From contig JBGAUE010000019.1 of NCBI GenBank assembly GCA_044228795.1, forward strand, positions 1 through 64,000: 64,000 nt of DNA, written 5' to 3'. The position numbers and the translations under genes are program-made. This stretch comes from M0108 sp044228795 (GTDB lineage Bacteria; Pseudomonadota; Gammaproteobacteria; Chromatiales; Chromatiaceae). A model generated the notes under the pieces. It was not told the origin of the DNA. It was given only the letters and a program-made list of their open reading frames with translations, and made no database searches. Every line of letters starts with the position of its first letter. Within the stretch, counting starts at the first letter, position 1. Below are positions 1 to 7,625 of the stretch, piece by piece.

Positions 1-1
1 A

Positions 2-247
2 GCCGCTGTCGGCGATGCGCTGGAACTGCTGCTGGTGGCCCTGGCTGAAATGCGCATGCGCGGCACCCGCGAAATCGCCATCGGCCCGATCTTATGGGCA
101 CAGGTGGGCAACCCCAGCAAGCGGGTACGCACTCGACTATTGCGGCAGATTGCGGCCTTACCGGCTTCGGTCTGCACGCTTTTGCCCCGCACGGGGCGGC
201 CTCATCTCCTGATAGCGGGGTCGCACTGGCCTAAATCCCTGCGATAA
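2..247 (+). CDS. C-terminal part of an unrecognised protein, cut by the left edge
   Basis: The frame is open from base 2 to a TAA at 245-247, so the start lies outside the window. The 81 visible residues read as a genuine protein end, with a helical stretch around ELLLVALAEM and a basic segment, and finish in HWPKSLR. I do not recognise the family. It lies upstream of an IS91-like remnant and accessory hypothetical genes, so it probably belongs to the same mobile or accessory segment. An internal GTG at 35 is a possible but less likely start. Confidence 0.4.
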   Translation, partial: AAVGDALELLLVALAEMRMRGTREIAIGPILWAQVGNPSKRVRTRLLRQIAALPASVCTLLPRTGRPHLLIAGSHWPKSLR

Positions 248-277
248 TAGTCCGGGAAGGGCTCATCGCCTGCCTGA

Positions 278-460
278 GGAAAACGGGAAGGATGCCGCCC
301 GGCTGTCTACGCCCCTCGTCGCCCCGAGCAAACCGTGCTCTATCACCTCGTCCAGCGGCCCTTGGAGACCTACCGCGCGCTGGTCGGGAAAAACGATCGG
401 GGTGGCCAGCGGGTATCGGCCTACGGTGAGCTAACTGGCTACCACGACCAACCTGCCTGA
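278..460 (+). pseudogene. Remnant of an IS91-like transposase N-terminus
   Basis: Between stops at 275-277 and 458-460 the frame encodes about 60 residues including VYAPRRPEQTVLYHLVQ. This resembles the start of the zinc-ribbon region of IS91/IS1294-type rolling-circle transposases, where a YxPRRPE..VLY pattern is usual. There is no start codon in frame, and the catalytic HUH and tyrosine regions are missing, so it is a decayed fragment. Assignment rests on pattern recognition of this one motif and is tentative. Confidence 0.4.
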
Positions 461-540
461 GTGGGACGAGGTGCCCGTTGAGATCCAATCGCTGCGCAAT
501 TTACGGAAAATAAAGAGTAAAATGCATTGGAGAGCTGCAG

Positions 541-726
541 GTGAGCGGCCCAGTTCTCGAGGCCGTCGCTCTTTCCCGGTACGCCTTCTATCGAGCTTTG
601 GAGGCGCTGGAAGACGCCGGCCTGGTGAGCGTTACCCGGCGGCGGGGGTGCCGTCCGACACTGAGTGCCCAAGGCGCGCTGGCCCTCAGACCCTGGACTC
701 CGTCCGCTGACGGCCCTACAGACTGA
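541..726 (+). CDS. Small winged-helix-like hypothetical protein
   Basis: A 61-residue frame beginning with GTG. The segment LSRYAFYRALEALEDAGL followed by VSVTRRRG and RPTLS reads like helix 2, recognition helix and beta-wing of a winged-helix DNA-binding domain. It is shorter than a full MarR or GntR domain, and an in-frame stop lies at 511-513, so it may be the truncated end of a regulator. An overlapping frame from 471 is open too but has poor composition. No clear ribosome site was found. Confidence 0.35.
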   Translation: MSGPVLEAVALSRYAFYRALEALEDAGLVSVTRRRGCRPTLSAQGALALRPWTPSADGPTD

Positions 727-824
727 AGACAGGCCGACAGGGTGCCGTCCGCAGGTGTTTGAACGTCGGATGGTAAGTACGCGATTGACAGCACAGAACC
801 CGATGCAGCTTAGAGGACGCCCCA

Positions 825-1238
825 ATGGCGAAACAAGAGAAGGAGTTAGAGTTCATCAAAGGGGCAGCCGTGCACCGACGCACGGAAGGCGACTACATGA
901 GTACCTTGCTCGATGTCGTGAGCCTTGATGACTGGCGGGACGTCGTCCTGCGGACCCTGGCACTCGCCAAGGAGGGCGACCCGTCTGCTAGGGCGTGGCT
1001 CGCCCAATACCTTGTCGGTAAGCCCAATACGCAGGCGCCTACCCCCCTCACCGTGGTCGTCAACCGCTTGAGCAGCGCGGACCCCGTCGTCGAGAGGCTC
1101 GCGGCGCCTTTCATCGACCGGGGGCTCTATCCGATCCTGAATCAAAACGAAGATTTCAAGGATAGCGTCCGGGCCTTGGTGGCGTCGGCACTGAAGGCGA
1201 AGCTGCCCGCTGCCGAACCGGACGAGATGCGGACCTGA
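825..1238 (+). CDS. Hypothetical protein of the accessory segment
   Basis: A 137-residue soluble protein that starts at ATG 825; a second in-frame ATG at 897 (MSTLLDVVSLDDWRD) could be the true start. The core DDWRDVVLRTLALAKEGDPSARAWLAQYLVGKP is a helical pattern I associate with conserved phage or island hypothetical proteins. It is followed by a proline/threonine linker and a predicted helical C-terminus. No catalytic motif is visible. It precedes, on the same strand, another accessory hypothetical gene at 1308. The function is unknown. Confidence 0.6.
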   Translation: MAKQEKELEFIKGAAVHRRTEGDYMSTLLDVVSLDDWRDVVLRTLALAKEGDPSARAWLAQYLVGKPNTQAPTPLTVVVNRLSSADPVVERLAAPFIDRGLYPILNQNEDFKDSVRALVASALKAKLPAAEPDEMRT

Positions 1239-1307
1239 CAGCCGTCATACCTAATCGGCGAAACTAACGAATTTACCAATTGATTTCGGGAAAATCCGGG
1301 GCTCCTC

Positions 1308-1931
1308 ATGGGTGGAATCGGTAGCGGTAGGCGCTGGTACGGCGGCGCGAAGGATACGACCGACGATTTCCGTTCTCTGGATGTGCGGCGCTGGGAGCGA
1401 GATGGCCTGCTGGCTCCCTATCAAGTCTTCGGATGGCAGTGGTCGCGCGACGGGGAGGTTGTGGCTTCCGTGGGAGTGCGCACCGAGCCGGCTCGCGTGA
1501 TCCTGACGTACCGGCACCGAAGTGGCGGTGAAGACTGGAAGGACGAAAGCTACCCCGTCTGTCTCGACTGGACCGCCTGTCATCTTGGTGGTCAACGGCC
1601 TTGGTTTCTCTGTCCTGCTGTCGGCTGCGGTCGTCGCGTGGCGATCCTGTTTGGTGGCGGCATCTTCGCCTGCCGACGATGCTATCAGTTGACTTATCCC
1701 AGCCAGCGGGAGAGTTCCGACGACCGTGCTGCACGCCAGGCAGAACGAATCCGGCAGAGACTTAACTGGGAGCCGGGAATACTCAATGGCGATGGTTGGA
1801 AGCCCAAGGGTATGCACTGGCGCACGTTCGAGCGGCTGACTGCCCGGCATGATGCCTTCGTGCAAGTTTCATTGGCCGGGATAGCCGCAAAGCTGAACCT
1901 GCTGGGAGAATCGCTGACTGATTGGATATAG
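1308..1931 (+). CDS. Conserved zinc-ribbon hypothetical protein (MGGIGSGR type)
   Basis: A 207-residue protein beginning MGGIGSGRRWYGGAK, a start that recurs in a widespread family of uncharacterised proteins carried by plasmids and integrative elements. The N-terminal half has a mixed beta pattern. A CPAVGCG...CRRCYQLTYPSQ segment at about residues 103-130 gives a C-x4-C/C-x2-C arrangement that should bind zinc. The C-terminus is basic and rich in aromatic residues. No nuclease or transposase motif is visible, so the role is unknown, although nucleic-acid binding would fit. It is the last gene before the candidate attachment site near 2.05 kb, consistent with cargo of a mobile segment. Confidence 0.75.
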   Translation: MGGIGSGRRWYGGAKDTTDDFRSLDVRRWERDGLLAPYQVFGWQWSRDGEVVASVGVRTEPARVILTYRHRSGGEDWKDESYPVCLDWTACHLGGQRPWFLCPAVGCGRRVAILFGGGIFACRRCYQLTYPSQRESSDDRAARQAERIRQRLNWEPGILNGDGWKPKGMHWRTFERLTARHDAFVQVSLAGIAAKLNLLGESLTDWI

Positions 1932-1968
1932 GACGGTCTTGTCAATCGATGGTGACAAGCAGCATCTT

Positions 1969-1989
1969 GGGGTAACTTTCGGGGTAACT
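1969..1989 (+). repeat. Direct repeat of GGGGTAACT (two copies)
   Basis: GGGGTAACT occurs at 1969-1977 and again at 1981-1989, separated by TTC. Short directly repeated sites next to an attachment site often serve as arm-type recombinase sites. Here they lie about 60 bases upstream of the tmRNA-like sequence. The role is inferred only from position. Confidence 0.4.
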
Positions 1990-2042
1990 GCGATATTAAT
2001 AAGAACAATATACCCAATTTATCAATATTTTATATGCACTAT

Positions 2043-2066
2043 TCGGTAGTCGCCGCCTCCACCAAA
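2043..2066 (+). other. Candidate attachment site: tmRNA (ssrA) 3'-end-like sequence
   Basis: TCGCCGCCTCCACCAAA at 2050-2066 matches the usual 3' end of gammaproteobacterial ssrA (acceptor stem strand plus CCA). It is followed at 2091 by a strong intrinsic terminator, as expected downstream of ssrA. No tRNA-like domain or tag reading frame lies upstream, so the full gene is absent. The simplest reading is the right junction of an island integrated in ssrA, with the accessory genes to its left. No integrase is visible in the window. Confidence 0.45.
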
Positions 2067-2090
2067 CTTACAATCCACATTCACCCATTA

Positions 2091-2115
2091 AGCCAGTATA
2101 ACTACTGGCTTTTTT
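2091..2115 (+). terminator. Rho-independent terminator
   Basis: AGCCAGTA at 2091-2098 pairs perfectly with TACTGGCT at 2103-2110 across a TAAC loop and is followed by a run of Ts to 2115. It would end transcripts from the left, such as ssrA or the upstream accessory genes. Confidence 0.8.
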
Positions 2116-2488
2116 GTGCGTGCGCACATTAGCGCACCTTTGACTCAAACCCCAGAAACTTGACTCGCGCGGCTGGATTTCTTGTAACTTTTCCTATAAG
2201 TTGCAGCCTGTTGTCGTCGTATGTGTGTCCTGTGGTGTCCCCCCTTAGCTTTTTCCGATGCGGGATAGTCCGTTAAGGCGGGCTTTTTCTTGCCGGTCAA
2301 CGGGCTACCACCACTAGGCAGCGGCATGGCGAGGTTCCTCACCTGCCCCCCAAAGGGAAACCGCACCATCCCCTTACGTCAACTCCACTGGGTTGTAGCA
2401 GTAGGTGTACCGGCATTGACTTGCTTGATGTCAGGATAGCTGCATTCCCTACCCCCTACCCTTCACACCTTTGTCCTGGAGACTTGGC

Positions 2489-3973
2489 ATGGATCTTTTT
2501 ACCCTGCCGATTGATGGGAGGCATCTGGAACTCGTAATCCGGTGCCTGTTACAAATCGTGCTGTTGACGGCCTCGGCCTTTTTCTCCGGCTCCGAAACCG
2601 CCCTCTTTTCACTTCGCCCGGTGGACCTGCAAAAGCTACGCACCATGCGGCATCCCCGTGCGGATCGTATCCATGAGCTGCTCGACGAGCCACGCCGTTT
2701 GATCATCTCAATCCTGTGTGGCAACGAACTGGTCAACATCGCCTCTTCGGCCAACATGGCCTCGATCCTGATCAGCTTCTTTAACGAGACCGAAACCACC
2801 TGGATCAATATCCTGGTCATGGTGCCGGTGCTGTTGCTGGTGGGTGAAGTCACCCCCAAAACCGTGGCCGTCACCTATCCCTTGATGGTCGCCACCAATA
2901 TCTCCTCACGGCTGTTACCCTACTGGATCACCTTTATCGCCCCCGTACGTGAAGCCGTACGCTATGTGTCGGACCGGATCACGACCGCCATCGTCGGGGA
3001 ACCGGTCAAGAAGGACAATATCCTGCATGCGGACGAGTTCCGGACCCTGGTAGAGGAAGGCGCGGCCCATGGAGTTTTGCGGGCCACCGAACGAATTCTG
3101 ATCGACAACATGCTGGAGGCGTCGGAGGCGGAAGTAGCCGACATCATGACCCCCGGACCGCGCATGGTCTCCCTGGACGGGAGCCGGCCCTTACCCGAGT
3201 TGTTCGCGGAGTTCAAGAAGATCAAGCATCCCCGGGTGCCTCTCTATCTGGGGCAACAGGATCACATCATCGGATTCCTGCATTCCGAGGATGTGATCCG
3301 GCTCATTCATACGGAGACGAACCTGGAAAGTGTCAAGGTTCGTGACATCCTGCGCCCCGCCCATTTCATCCCCCCGACCAAAAAGGTGGATGAAATGGTG
3401 GATTACTTCCAGGAGAACAATACCCGGGTAGCCCTGATCATCGACGAGTATGGGGGGGTATCAGGGATCGTCTCTATCAAGGATGTGGCCGAGTTCATTT
3501 TCGCCAGGATCTCTGGCTCCTCCCCCCAGCACAAGCAATACCAAATGGGCGAGAGTGGCAACATTTTTTCCGTCCCCGGGGACATGAGCCTGAATGACTT
3601 TAATGACCTCTCCAATTTCGGTATCGATGATCCAGTGATGAACACCGTCGGGGGATTCGCCCTGCGCGCCTTCAACCGCCTCCCGAAACTGGGCGATGAG
3701 GTAGTCAGCAATGGGTTCACCTTTACGGTCGAGCAAATGGACGAATTGAGGATCAAAACCCTGCGCGTCATGCGCAACATTACCGAAAATCCCCTCTTCC
3801 CTGAAACGGATGATACCGCCGCGATCCTGGAGGCCGCCGCCGTCGCGAGTGCGGCAGAGACCGCCGTAAAACGTCGCGAGACCCCGGTCAGCGCTCCTGA
3901 CAAGGCGGATCAGCCGGATGAGGCGGGCGCCCCGCCTGCCAATAAAACCACCAGCACCGATCAGGGGGTATGA
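2489..3973 (+). CDS. CNNM/CBS-domain membrane protein (HlyC/CorC family), first copy
   Basis: A 494-residue inner-membrane protein. The N-terminal DUF21/CNNM domain (about residues 10-190) has four hydrophobic segments and the family motif FFSGSETALFSL. A cytoplasmic CBS pair follows at about 205-330 (MTPGPRMVSL; VALIIDEYGGVSGIVS), then a CorC_HlyC domain at about 350-430 and an alanine/proline-rich tail. Family members are implicated in Mg2+/Co2+ efflux or regulation. ATG 2489 is chosen because TGGAG lies about 10 bases upstream; a TTG at 2471 is the longer alternative. Its stop overlaps the next start as ATGA, so the two proteins are translationally coupled and may form a heteromer. Confidence 0.93.
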   Translation: MDLFTLPIDGRHLELVIRCLLQIVLLTASAFFSGSETALFSLRPVDLQKLRTMRHPRADRIHELLDEPRRLIISILCGNELVNIASSANMASILISFFNETETTWINILVMVPVLLLVGEVTPKTVAVTYPLMVATNISSRLLPYWITFIAPVREAVRYVSDRITTAIVGEPVKKDNILHADEFRTLVEEGAAHGVLRATERILIDNMLEASEAEVADIMTPGPRMVSLDGSRPLPELFAEFKKIKHPRVPLYLGQQDHIIGFLHSEDVIRLIHTETNLESVKVRDILRPAHFIPPTKKVDEMVDYFQENNTRVALIIDEYGGVSGIVSIKDVAEFIFARISGSSPQHKQYQMGESGNIFSVPGDMSLNDFNDLSNFGIDDPVMNTVGGFALRAFNRLPKLGDEVVSNGFTFTVEQMDELRIKTLRVMRNITENPLFPETDDTAAILEAAAVASAAETAVKRRETPVSAPDKADQPDEAGAPPANKTTSTDQGV

Positions 3974-5256
3974 CCATGTCCATAGGCGAAGTTGCATTAG
4001 ACACCCTGATGATACTGATCTTTCTGATTTTCAAGGGGTTCTTCTCCGGATCAGAGATCGCCATGGTGAACTCCGACAAGATCAAGCTGCGGCATCAGGC
4101 CAAGACCGGTCATAAGGGCGCCGCCAAGGTATTGGCCTTGTATAAGACCCCGGACATCATTCTGGGCACCACCCTGGTAGGCACCAACATTGCTACGGTG
4201 TCCGTTTCCACCGTTACCGCCCTCTTGTTCATCGAATGGCTCGGTCCCCATGGCGATTTGGTGTCCGTGGTTCTCTTCACCCCCCTGTTGTTGATCCTGG
4301 GAGAGATAGTTCCCAAGAGCATCTATCAACAGCGTGCCACCACCATCGCACCCATCATCATCTATCCCTTGCGTTTTTTCTCGATCCTCTACTATCCCAT
4401 CATCTTTGTATTCAGCCGTCTGGCGCGGTTTGTAACCCGATTGGTGGGCGGCAGCGTCCCCCAACGCAGCGGCTTCATCACCCGCGATGAACTGCGTTTA
4501 CTGCTGGAGATGTCATCATCCTCATCGAACACGGACGATGATAATTTCGACACGGAGCGCGTGGCACGCATCACTCGCTTCTCGGAAACCACTGTGGGCG
4601 AGGTGATGGTCCCCTTGGATGAGGTGCTCGGTATCAGCGAGCAGGCGAGCATGGAAGAGGCGGTCAATCTGGTGTTGACCAATGGCTACAATCGTCTGCC
4701 GGTCTTCCGCGGGCATATGTCCAACATCGTGGGCATCCTGACCCTGAACAGTTGGGACTTGATGGAAAAGGACATCAAACAACACCCCAAGGCATCCTAT
4801 ATCCAGACGCCGATCTACATTTCCTCGAAGCAAGGCCTTGATCAGACGATCCCCCTCCTTCAGGCGCGTCCTATCGACTTCATGGCCGTCGTGGTGGACG
4901 AGTTTGGCCTGGCCAGAGGCATCCTGACCATGGAAGATGTGCTTGAGGAGGTGGTGGGGGAGATCGATGTCGGCTACGACTTCGAGGAATACAAACCCCG
5001 CAAGCAACGTAATCTGATCAAGCAAGTGGGCGAAGACGAGTACCTGGTGGATGGTCGCACCCCCATCTCGCAGATCAATGATGAACTGCGGCTAAACCTG
5101 CCCGTCAATCTCTCCCATACGGTGGCCGGTATCATCATCAACAAACTGCGCCGGATTCCCGAATTAGGTTCCAGTATCCTGGAACAGAATTATCGATTCA
5201 CGGTACGTGCGGTGAGTGCCCGAGCGATTACCCGCGTTCACATCAAACGGGAGTAA
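3970..5256 (+). CDS. CNNM/CBS-domain membrane protein (HlyC/CorC family), second copy
   Basis: A 428-residue paralogue of the preceding gene with the same order: transmembrane CNNM domain with FFSGSEIAMVNSDKIK near residue 25, a CBS pair (MVPLDEVLGI; VVVDEFGLARGILTMEDVLEE) and a C-terminal CorC_HlyC domain. It lacks the long low-complexity tail of its partner. The start ATG at 3970 overlaps the upstream stop by four bases; ATG 3976 is also possible. Tandem CNNM pairs occur in proteobacteria, where paired subunits probably dimerise through CBS domains that bind adenine nucleotides. The specific ion is not deducible here. Confidence 0.92.
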   Translation: MTMSIGEVALDTLMILIFLIFKGFFSGSEIAMVNSDKIKLRHQAKTGHKGAAKVLALYKTPDIILGTTLVGTNIATVSVSTVTALLFIEWLGPHGDLVSVVLFTPLLLILGEIVPKSIYQQRATTIAPIIIYPLRFFSILYYPIIFVFSRLARFVTRLVGGSVPQRSGFITRDELRLLLEMSSSSSNTDDDNFDTERVARITRFSETTVGEVMVPLDEVLGISEQASMEEAVNLVLTNGYNRLPVFRGHMSNIVGILTLNSWDLMEKDIKQHPKASYIQTPIYISSKQGLDQTIPLLQARPIDFMAVVVDEFGLARGILTMEDVLEEVVGEIDVGYDFEEYKPRKQRNLIKQVGEDEYLVDGRTPISQINDELRLNLPVNLSHTVAGIIINKLRRIPELGSSILEQNYRFTVRAVSARAITRVHIKRE

Positions 5257-5335
5257 CGGCCATGGGTACACATTACGACGCGCTTCGTTGTCGATATCAA
5301 TGACCGAAAATCGCTTTCTTTTTCTTTACAACCTC

Positions 5336-5785
5336 TCAGGGCAGCAGCATCAGGGGCCGATCCGTCTGGGTGGCGAGGGACTTGGCCAACCCCTTGAGGC
5401 TCGGTCGGCCCGCGACGGCAAAGACGCGGCGGGACAGGATCAGAAGGTCGGTATCCGGGGCGTTGGCAACCTCCCGGAGCACGGTTAGAGGGTCGCCCAC
5501 CCGCACCAGGAAGCGCGCCTGTTCAAGTTCATAGGCGGCGGTGCGAAACTGCTCCTGCGCCAGCTCGGCCTGCCCCTCTTGCTCCTGGCGCATCTGGTCG
5601 AGGAAGCCCTGGCGGGCCCCGGCGGCGGACTGCCAGTCGTTGCCGATGAAGTCCGCCCACTGGTTATCGAGGACGAACAGGCCCGTCAGCGCGGCGTCGC
5701 ACCGACGGGCCAGTTCCGCTGCGTGGTGTAGCGACTCCCCGCAGGCCGGGGAGCCGTCCACCGCGACGACGATGCGCCGCAACAT
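5336..5785 (-). CDS. Universal stress protein (UspA family)
   Basis: A 149-residue single UspA domain. It starts MLRRIVVAVDGSPACGESLHHA, the usual beta1-alpha1 with the nucleotide-binding Asp, and ends LAKSLATQTDRPLMLLP; the middle carries LVRVGDPLTVLREVANAPDTDLLILS. The classical G-x2-G-x9-G-S/T ATP loop is weak (SLKGLAKSLAT), so ATP binding is uncertain. Its ATG shares one base with the stop of the small membrane-protein gene (TGATG), placing it last in a three-gene operon with the sulfate-exporter-like gene. Confidence 0.9.
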   Translation of the reverse strand: MLRRIVVAVDGSPACGESLHHAAELARRCDAALTGLFVLDNQWADFIGNDWQSAAGARQGFLDQMRQEQEGQAELAQEQFRTAAYELEQARFLVRVGDPLTVLREVANAPDTDLLILSRRVFAVAGRPSLKGLAKSLATQTDRPLMLLP

Positions 5786-5955
5786 CAGGTGGTCAGGACG
5801 ACGACCAACAGCACCAGCAGGATACTCAGGGCGATGGCACCCAGGTCCTCCTGACGGTCGTCCTTGAACAGAGTCATCTTGTGTTTGTCGCCGACGCTGC
5901 CCATGGTCTCGGAACCGGGCTGGTCGAGGTCATCGCGTGTCTTGTCGTTCATCAT
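5785..5955 (-). CDS. Small single-pass membrane protein
   Basis: A 56-residue protein starting MMNDKTRDDLDQ. The first two-thirds are charged and polar, and the C-terminal 20 residues (AIALSILLVLLVVVLTT) form one transmembrane helix, giving a tail-anchored topology. GGGAG lies 6-10 bases before the ATG at 5955; the second ATG at 5952 is equally possible. It lies 13 bases after the sulfate-exporter gene and its stop overlaps the UspA start. I do not recognise a family. It may be an accessory subunit of the transporter, by position only. Confidence 0.7.
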   Translation of the reverse strand: MMNDKTRDDLDQPGSETMGSVGDKHKMTLFKDDRQEDLGAIALSILLVLLVVVLTT

Positions 5956-5968
5956 CCGTTCTCCCGCC

Positions 5969-7114
5969 TTACAGGGCGACCAGGTGGTCTTTGATCGCAA
6001 GCACCACAAGCAGTGCCAGCACATATTTGGTCGTTCCCACGATCAGACCGAGCTTTAGGGGGGCACCGCCGGCCCGGGCCAGTTCCCTAAATGAGATATA
6101 GGCGCCCAGGCCCACGAGGCCAAAGCCGAACACCCACTGCATCCAGTCGCGCAGCATCTTGATGGTGTCAGAGGCGGGCGGGCCGCCCTTGAGGCCGACG
6201 TCACCGAAGGCACCCAGGCTGGTCAGCACCACCATGCCGATGAAGCCCAGGACGAACAGGGGGAACTTCTCGACCAGCAGGGTCCCCAGGCCCTTGCGTT
6301 CGGCCTCCTCCTCTGATGCCTTGCCCGACCAGTACCAGACGGTTACGGCAAAGACGGCGAAGGGAATGGAGATGACCCGCATGATGTTCCAGATCTCCGC
6401 CACCGCCACAGCGCTGCCCGGCTCGACCTTGGGGTTGAAGGCCAGGGCCGTGGCCAGGACCTGACCGGAATTCAGGATACCGGTTCCCACCCAAGCTCCA
6501 TATTGCAGGTCGGTCAGCCCCAGTGCGTGGCCAATGAAGGGGCTGATGAACATGGTGGCGATGCCAAAGCCAAGGATCGTGGCGATGGCATAGGCCACGT
6601 CGCTGCCCTTGGCCTCCACCGCTGGCGAAGTGGCCACCGCCGCGCTGACCCCGCAGATGGACAAGGCGTTGGCGAGCACCCCGGTCATGGAGCGGTCGAG
6701 TCCGAACAGCTTGCCGAGCCACAGGACCATAACAATGGTGAGCACCACGAAGCCACCGATGAGAAAGATCGCTGTCGCCCCCAGGGTAACGATGGCCTGT
6801 ACCGTGTAGAGGGAGCCGAGCAGAATGATCCCGGTCTTGATCATCAGCCGCGAGAGCTTGAAGCCATCGGCGAACAACTCCGGCATCTCGGCCTTGAACA
6901 GCAGCGGGAAGAGCAGGTTACGGTAGAGCATCCCGGCGATGATGCCGAGCAGGATATAGTTGAGGTGGAAGACCTTGATCAGCCAGCCCTTCTGGCCGAG
7001 GATCACGGCGCTCGCCATCCAGGGTTCAACCCAGGTTCGGATGGCATACAAGGTCGCTACGATAAGGATCAGCCCCGGCAGGGCGCGGGGCAGTTTTCTG
7101 ATGAACTCAATCAT
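5969..7114 (-). CDS. YeiH/PSE-family putative sulfate exporter
   Basis: A 381-residue polytopic inner-membrane protein of the UPF0324 (YeiH) family, annotated in several bacteria as a putative sulfate exporter. It has about ten hydrophobic helices. Family landmarks visible are NYILLGIIAGMLYRN near residue 55, a conserved core ALSICGVSAAVATSPAVEAK and GTGILNSGQVLATALAFNP. Length is normal for the family. It is the first gene of an operon with a small membrane protein and UspA, both on the same strand with minimal spacing. Export of sulfate or sulfonates is plausible but is inferred from family annotation. Confidence 0.88.
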   Translation of the reverse strand: MIEFIRKLPRALPGLILIVATLYAIRTWVEPWMASAVILGQKGWLIKVFHLNYILLGIIAGMLYRNLLFPLLFKAEMPELFADGFKLSRLMIKTGIILLGSLYTVQAIVTLGATAIFLIGGFVVLTIVMVLWLGKLFGLDRSMTGVLANALSICGVSAAVATSPAVEAKGSDVAYAIATILGFGIATMFISPFIGHALGLTDLQYGAWVGTGILNSGQVLATALAFNPKVEPGSAVAVAEIWNIMRVISIPFAVFAVTVWYWSGKASEEEAERKGLGTLLVEKFPLFVLGFIGMVVLTSLGAFGDVGLKGGPPASDTIKMLRDWMQWVFGFGLVGLGAYISFRELARAGGAPLKLGLIVGTTKYVLALLVVLAIKDHLVAL

Positions 7115-7625
7115 CGACAGCTTCTCCTCCGGTGTAGTTATTTTTTGGACCCTCCGTCATCCAGCGGACGCGGAGGTAGTGCTTCTGCATGGACGCCGGC
7201 GGCAATTCTGACGGCGGAGGGAATCTACCACAGCGGACGGGATCACGATATCGGTAGAAAACGTTTTCTTGTTATGGCAATTCCTTACGAAACCGCCTAC
7301 CTGTCTGCCTTCCCAGCCCTTGCTTGATACCCAGCTCTGCGAAGACGGCACCACCCTGCAAGCGGCGGCCCTCGCGTCAGGTGGGCCCGGAAGGCCCCGC
7401 ATGGTTGGGGGTCAAGCCGGTAACGCGGGGCTCTGGCCCTGCCTGGAGGCTCCCTGACATTCCAGACCCCCTTCCCTGCGGACCCCCTGGCCGCGGCATT
7501 CGCGCTGACGGCAGGCATCCGCCTGGTGGGTCCCCGGGCGTACAGAGAGGCAGTGATCGGCGTATTGTTAAAGCCTTTCAGGTTGACGTAGCGCCGAGCG
7601 GTCGCCTAACCGACAGGAGTACAAG
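7115..7625. other. Divergent intergenic region before the beta-glucan synthase
   Basis: About 510 bases separate the divergent sulfate-exporter-like and NdvB-like genes. Open frames here are short, overlap on both strands and show no domain. The stretch probably holds the two promoters and a long leader for the large synthase gene. I could not identify a convincing -35/-10 pair. Confidence 0.4.

Larger units (their letters stand above)
1990..2488. other. Non-coding stretch between the accessory segment and the CNNM genes
   Basis: Besides the attachment-site candidate and the terminator, this stretch holds no gene I can support. A minus-strand frame at 2145-2369 has unconvincing composition. 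Near 2221-2241 GTGTCC-type repeats (TGTGTCC and GGTGTCC) occur; they could be recombinase arm sites, but this is weak. Confidence 0.4.

Noticed and set aside
439..825. Minus-strand frame of 128 codons near the left end
   Set aside because: Composition is not protein-like, and it overlaps the winged-helix-like plus-strand frame and the transposase remnant.
2145..2369. Minus-strand frame of 74 codons near the attachment-site candidate
   Set aside because: Low-complexity basic composition, no ribosome site and no homologue I recognise; it lies in a terminator- and repeat-rich stretch.
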